A stretch of DNA of 64,000 bases from positions 195,545 through 259,544 of the forward strand of contig CAXXPO010000015.1 in NCBI GenBank assembly GCA_963665185.2. The letters are read 5' to 3'. Origin of the DNA: G963665185 sp963665185. Its GTDB lineage: Bacteria; Desulfobacterota; Desulfovibrionia; Desulfovibrionales; Desulfovibrionaceae. Of this stretch, positions 62,225 through 64,000 are shown piece by piece. The translations under genes and the position numbers were made by a program. Positions within the stretch are counted from its first letter, which is position 1. The number at the start of each line of letters is the position of its first letter. The notes under the pieces are model-generated. The model did not search any database, was not told where the DNA came from, and saw only the letters and a list, made by a program, of their open reading frames with translations.

Positions 62225-62670
62225 TCCTTCCCTCCCCATATTTTCGCTTTTGCGCGCGGCGACATGTTGGAAGGACTCCAGCGGGTCTTGGTGTCCACAA
62301 CGACCTTGGCATCATTGTGCGGGAAGAGCTTTTTGGATTCCTCTTTTATGTCGGCGACAATGTTCTTGATATAGGGGCAGAAGGGGGAGGTGAGGATAAT
62401 CGTCACGATATTGATATTGTTGGCTTCGTCACAGTGAACCCTGCGGACTATGCCCAAGTCGACAATATTGACGTCCAGTTCTGGATCAATGACATTTTGC
62501 AGATGTTGGTAGAGTTTTTTTTCGCACTCTGAATCTGAATGTAGGTGGGGATTTTCCCCTGCAGAGGGGGATACTCCGGGTGTGCCGGCTTGGGCGTGCG
62601 AAAAGCCGACAAGAAATACCAAAAGAAACGCAAATGAGGGGAGTGGAAGACGTGAGAGCGTTGACGTCAT
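62221..62670 (-). CDS. Exported DUF59 (MIP18-type) protein
   Basis: This 149-residue protein starts with a signal peptide (LPLPSFAFLLVFLVGFSHAQA, cleavage after AQA about residue 28). It then has a DUF59 domain: LQNVIDPELDVNIVDLGIVRRV (about 56-77), VTIILTSPFCPYIKNIV with the conserved Cys (about 89-105), and a RWSPSNMSPRAKAKIWG tail. DUF59 proteins (SufT, PaaD and MIP18 types) work in cytoplasmic iron-sulfur assembly, so an exported one is unusual. The tail WSPSNMSPRAKAK is as in cytoplasmic family members. It is the first gene of a coupled pair with a membrane protein. Confidence 0.85.
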   Translation of the reverse strand: MTSTLSRLPLPSFAFLLVFLVGFSHAQAGTPGVSPSAGENPHLHSDSECEKKLYQHLQNVIDPELDVNIVDLGIVRRVHCDEANNINIVTIILTSPFCPYIKNIVADIKEESKKLFPHNDAKVVVDTKTRWSPSNMSPRAKAKIWGGKE

Positions 62671-63243
62671 TTTGGTAGGGATCCCTTGTATTGTTGTGTT
62701 CCATGCCCGAAGCGGTTTTCATGCGCTACGTCAAACATTTTTATTGTCTGACTCTGATTTGAACGCATGCCAATCCAATGTATCCCGGAGATGGAAAGAA
62801 ACATTCTTCCCATGTCAAACAAGGCAAAATATTTTTTTATTTACACCGGAAGTGAGAGGTATGATGGTGTCTCTCCCTTGATCTAATTTGTGTTTTATGC
62901 CGTTTAGAATGCTTTTCGAATATCGTTTTGCATGATTTTGTGCAACATGCATAATTATTGCAACCAAAGGAGATTGCGATAATATAGAACATCAAAGATA
63001 AATTTTGTAATGGCCGGGAGATATGTTGGCGTGCTCTTTCTTTTCCATGACAACACCTTTTGAGTGTGTCGGAATTCCTAAAGATTCAAAGTGGTTAGGT
63101 TCGCCTTTCCGCGCATGGCGTGGCCGGAACAGGAAAAGGCATGCGTTCATTTTTGGATTGCGCCAGGCGCTTTGAGCATATTGTTGCGGACAAGCGGCTT
63201 GGATTCACGCGGGCAATGTTTCAGATCGACCTGGAAAGCACAT
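62671..63243. other. AT-rich gene-free stretch
   Basis: About 570 bp lie upstream of the DUF59 gene and downstream of the gene at the right edge. The part 62730-63010 is strongly AT-rich, with TTTTGTGCAACATGCATAA-like sequence near 62940 and no credible reading frame. A strong terminator closes it on the right (63246-63284), reading rightward. A small RNA on the plus strand is possible. Confidence 0.4.
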
Positions 63244-63245
63244 TG

Positions 63246-63284
63246 AAGCGCCCTGGACGGCAAATCCCGTCCGGGGCGCTTTTT
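63246..63284 (+). terminator. Strong GC-rich terminator
   Basis: AAGCGCCCTGGACGG and CCGTCCGGGGCGCTT pair with one mismatch (15-bp stem, 6-nt loop), and TTTTT follows on the plus strand. It lies just past the stop of the leftward gene at 63302, which it may also terminate. No plus-strand gene precedes it. Confidence 0.75.
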
Positions 63285-63301
63285 CCTTGTCAAGAAGGAG
63301 G

Positions 63302-64000
63302 TTACTGGGCTGACATGCAGGTGCGGACCAGCCCGAGGTTTTCTTCCAGCTCTTCCCAGATGGGATTGCCTCCGGCCAGTTCCCAGGCCGCGTTCTGGAT
63401 GGCCCAGAGGTTCAGGTTCAGCCCGACCTTGTTCGCCCGCTTGAGCAGCATCAGTGCGGCGGCGGGCCTGTCCTCCATGACCATGGTGCGGGCTTCCTCG
63501 GAAAGTCTGCGTGTCAGTACCACCTGGCTGGGGTGCATGCCCGAGCGTTGGGCCAGAAAATTGGTCAGATCCTCCTCGCCTTCCGCGCCCAGCTCTTCGC
63601 CCAGCACGTAGTTCCATATCAGGCCGGAATACATGCTGGTCCAGAGTTCCTCGGATGTTTGGGCGTACTGGTAATTCTGCCAGGGCAGGAACATGAAGGC
63701 CCCCACCCGGCCCAGGTCCATTTTTTCCCGCCACAGGATTTCCTCGGCCTGGGTGATCCAGGTTTGGGCCAGGGCCTGCTTTTTCTTCCAGGGAAGGTTG
63801 GTCGTGGGACTGCATGATGCGGCAGACTGGCTGCCGTCCGCCGGCTGCACGCAATAGGTCTCGCCGAACGGGTCCGCATCGAAAGCGTGTTTCGTGCTCC
63901 AGATGTAGCGTTCCACTCCCGCCTGCAACCGCCACATGATGTCCATGGTCCCGGAAAGAACGTTTCGCCCGTCGTGTTTGGGGTCCACGGTGAAGTCCAG
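63302..64000 (-). CDS. Unknown protein, 5' end cut by window edge
   Basis: The frame is open to the right edge, so the N-terminus is missing. The visible 232 residues are rich in aromatic residues (IMWRLQAGVERYIW, FLPWQNYQYAQ, SMYSGLIWNYVLGEEL). Two cysteines are spaced 17 apart (YCVQ...SCSP). Then comes a helical C-terminal part (PAAALMLLKRANKVGLNLNLWAIQNAAWELAG). No family was recognised. It could be a periplasmic or secreted protein, but the signal region is not visible. Confidence 0.6.
   Translation of the reverse strand: MDFTVDPKHDGRNVLSGTMDIMWRLQAGVERYIWSTKHAFDADPFGETYCVQPADGSQSAASCSPTTNLPWKKKQALAQTWITQAEEILWREKMDLGRVGAFMFLPWQNYQYAQTSEELWTSMYSGLIWNYVLGEELGAEGEEDLTNFLAQRSGMHPSQVVLTRRLSEEARTMVMEDRPAAALMLLKRANKVGLNLNLWAIQNAAWELAGGNPIWEELEENLGLVRTCMSAQ

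Overview
The window looks like chromosome of a sulfate reducer of the Desulfovibrio type (Desulfovibrionaceae). This is inference from gene content (a DUF115 motility-associated protein, molybdenum genes, many PAS/HD-type sensor proteins), fairly high GC, strong AGGAGG-type ribosome sites, and palindromic repeats between convergent genes. No rRNA gene is present to confirm it.

Positions 1-3658 hold a sugar-uptake and catabolism cluster. deoC, an LsrB-like binding protein and an ABC ATPase (cut by the left edge) run leftward. A DeoR-family regulator runs the other way. The intergenic region carries three copies of a TGTTA-N6-TAACA palindrome, one lying over a good sigma70 promoter for deoC.

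Positions 4138-19857 are an integrative mobilizable element inserted in the 3' end of a tRNA-Leu(UAA) gene and bounded by 60-bp direct repeats. It carries a tyrosine integrase, a class II Fic protein, a mobilization module (mobC, a frameshifted relaxase, an overlapping mobB-like gene), a RepA-like ATPase beside a cluster of TGTCCC hexamers, and an AlpA-like regulator. Its cargo is a compact four-gene operon: SNF2-type helicase, beta-class DNA methyltransferase, type III-like restriction subunit and an unknown 235-residue protein.

Positions 19801-43371 are mostly core genes: tRNA-Leu, a MacB/FtsX-like permease, an RlmI-like methyltransferase, ychF, a DUF115 protein with asnB, aroE, moeA, a shikimate kinase, a methyltransferase-like gene, an M48 protease, a polysaccharide deacetylase, a GT2 glycosyltransferase, a UbiA prenyltransferase, a YdcZ-like protein, tyrS, a peptide-type ABC permease pair, recN and a ModE-like regulator. 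The gaps at 21.3-21.6, 35.6-35.8 and 42.4-42.9 kb hold related palindromic elements.

Positions 43492-64000 are rich in signalling. A PAS histidine kinase forms an operon with two response regulators, one HDOD and one with a degenerate HD domain. Then come ftsEX, a family 3 binding protein, a class II photolyase, a GNAT protein, nadE, a large hybrid kinase, another GNAT, and a chemotaxis receptor split by a one-base frameshift. The end has an unusual pair, a DUF59 protein with a signal peptide and a polytopic membrane protein, plus an unknown gene cut by the right edge.
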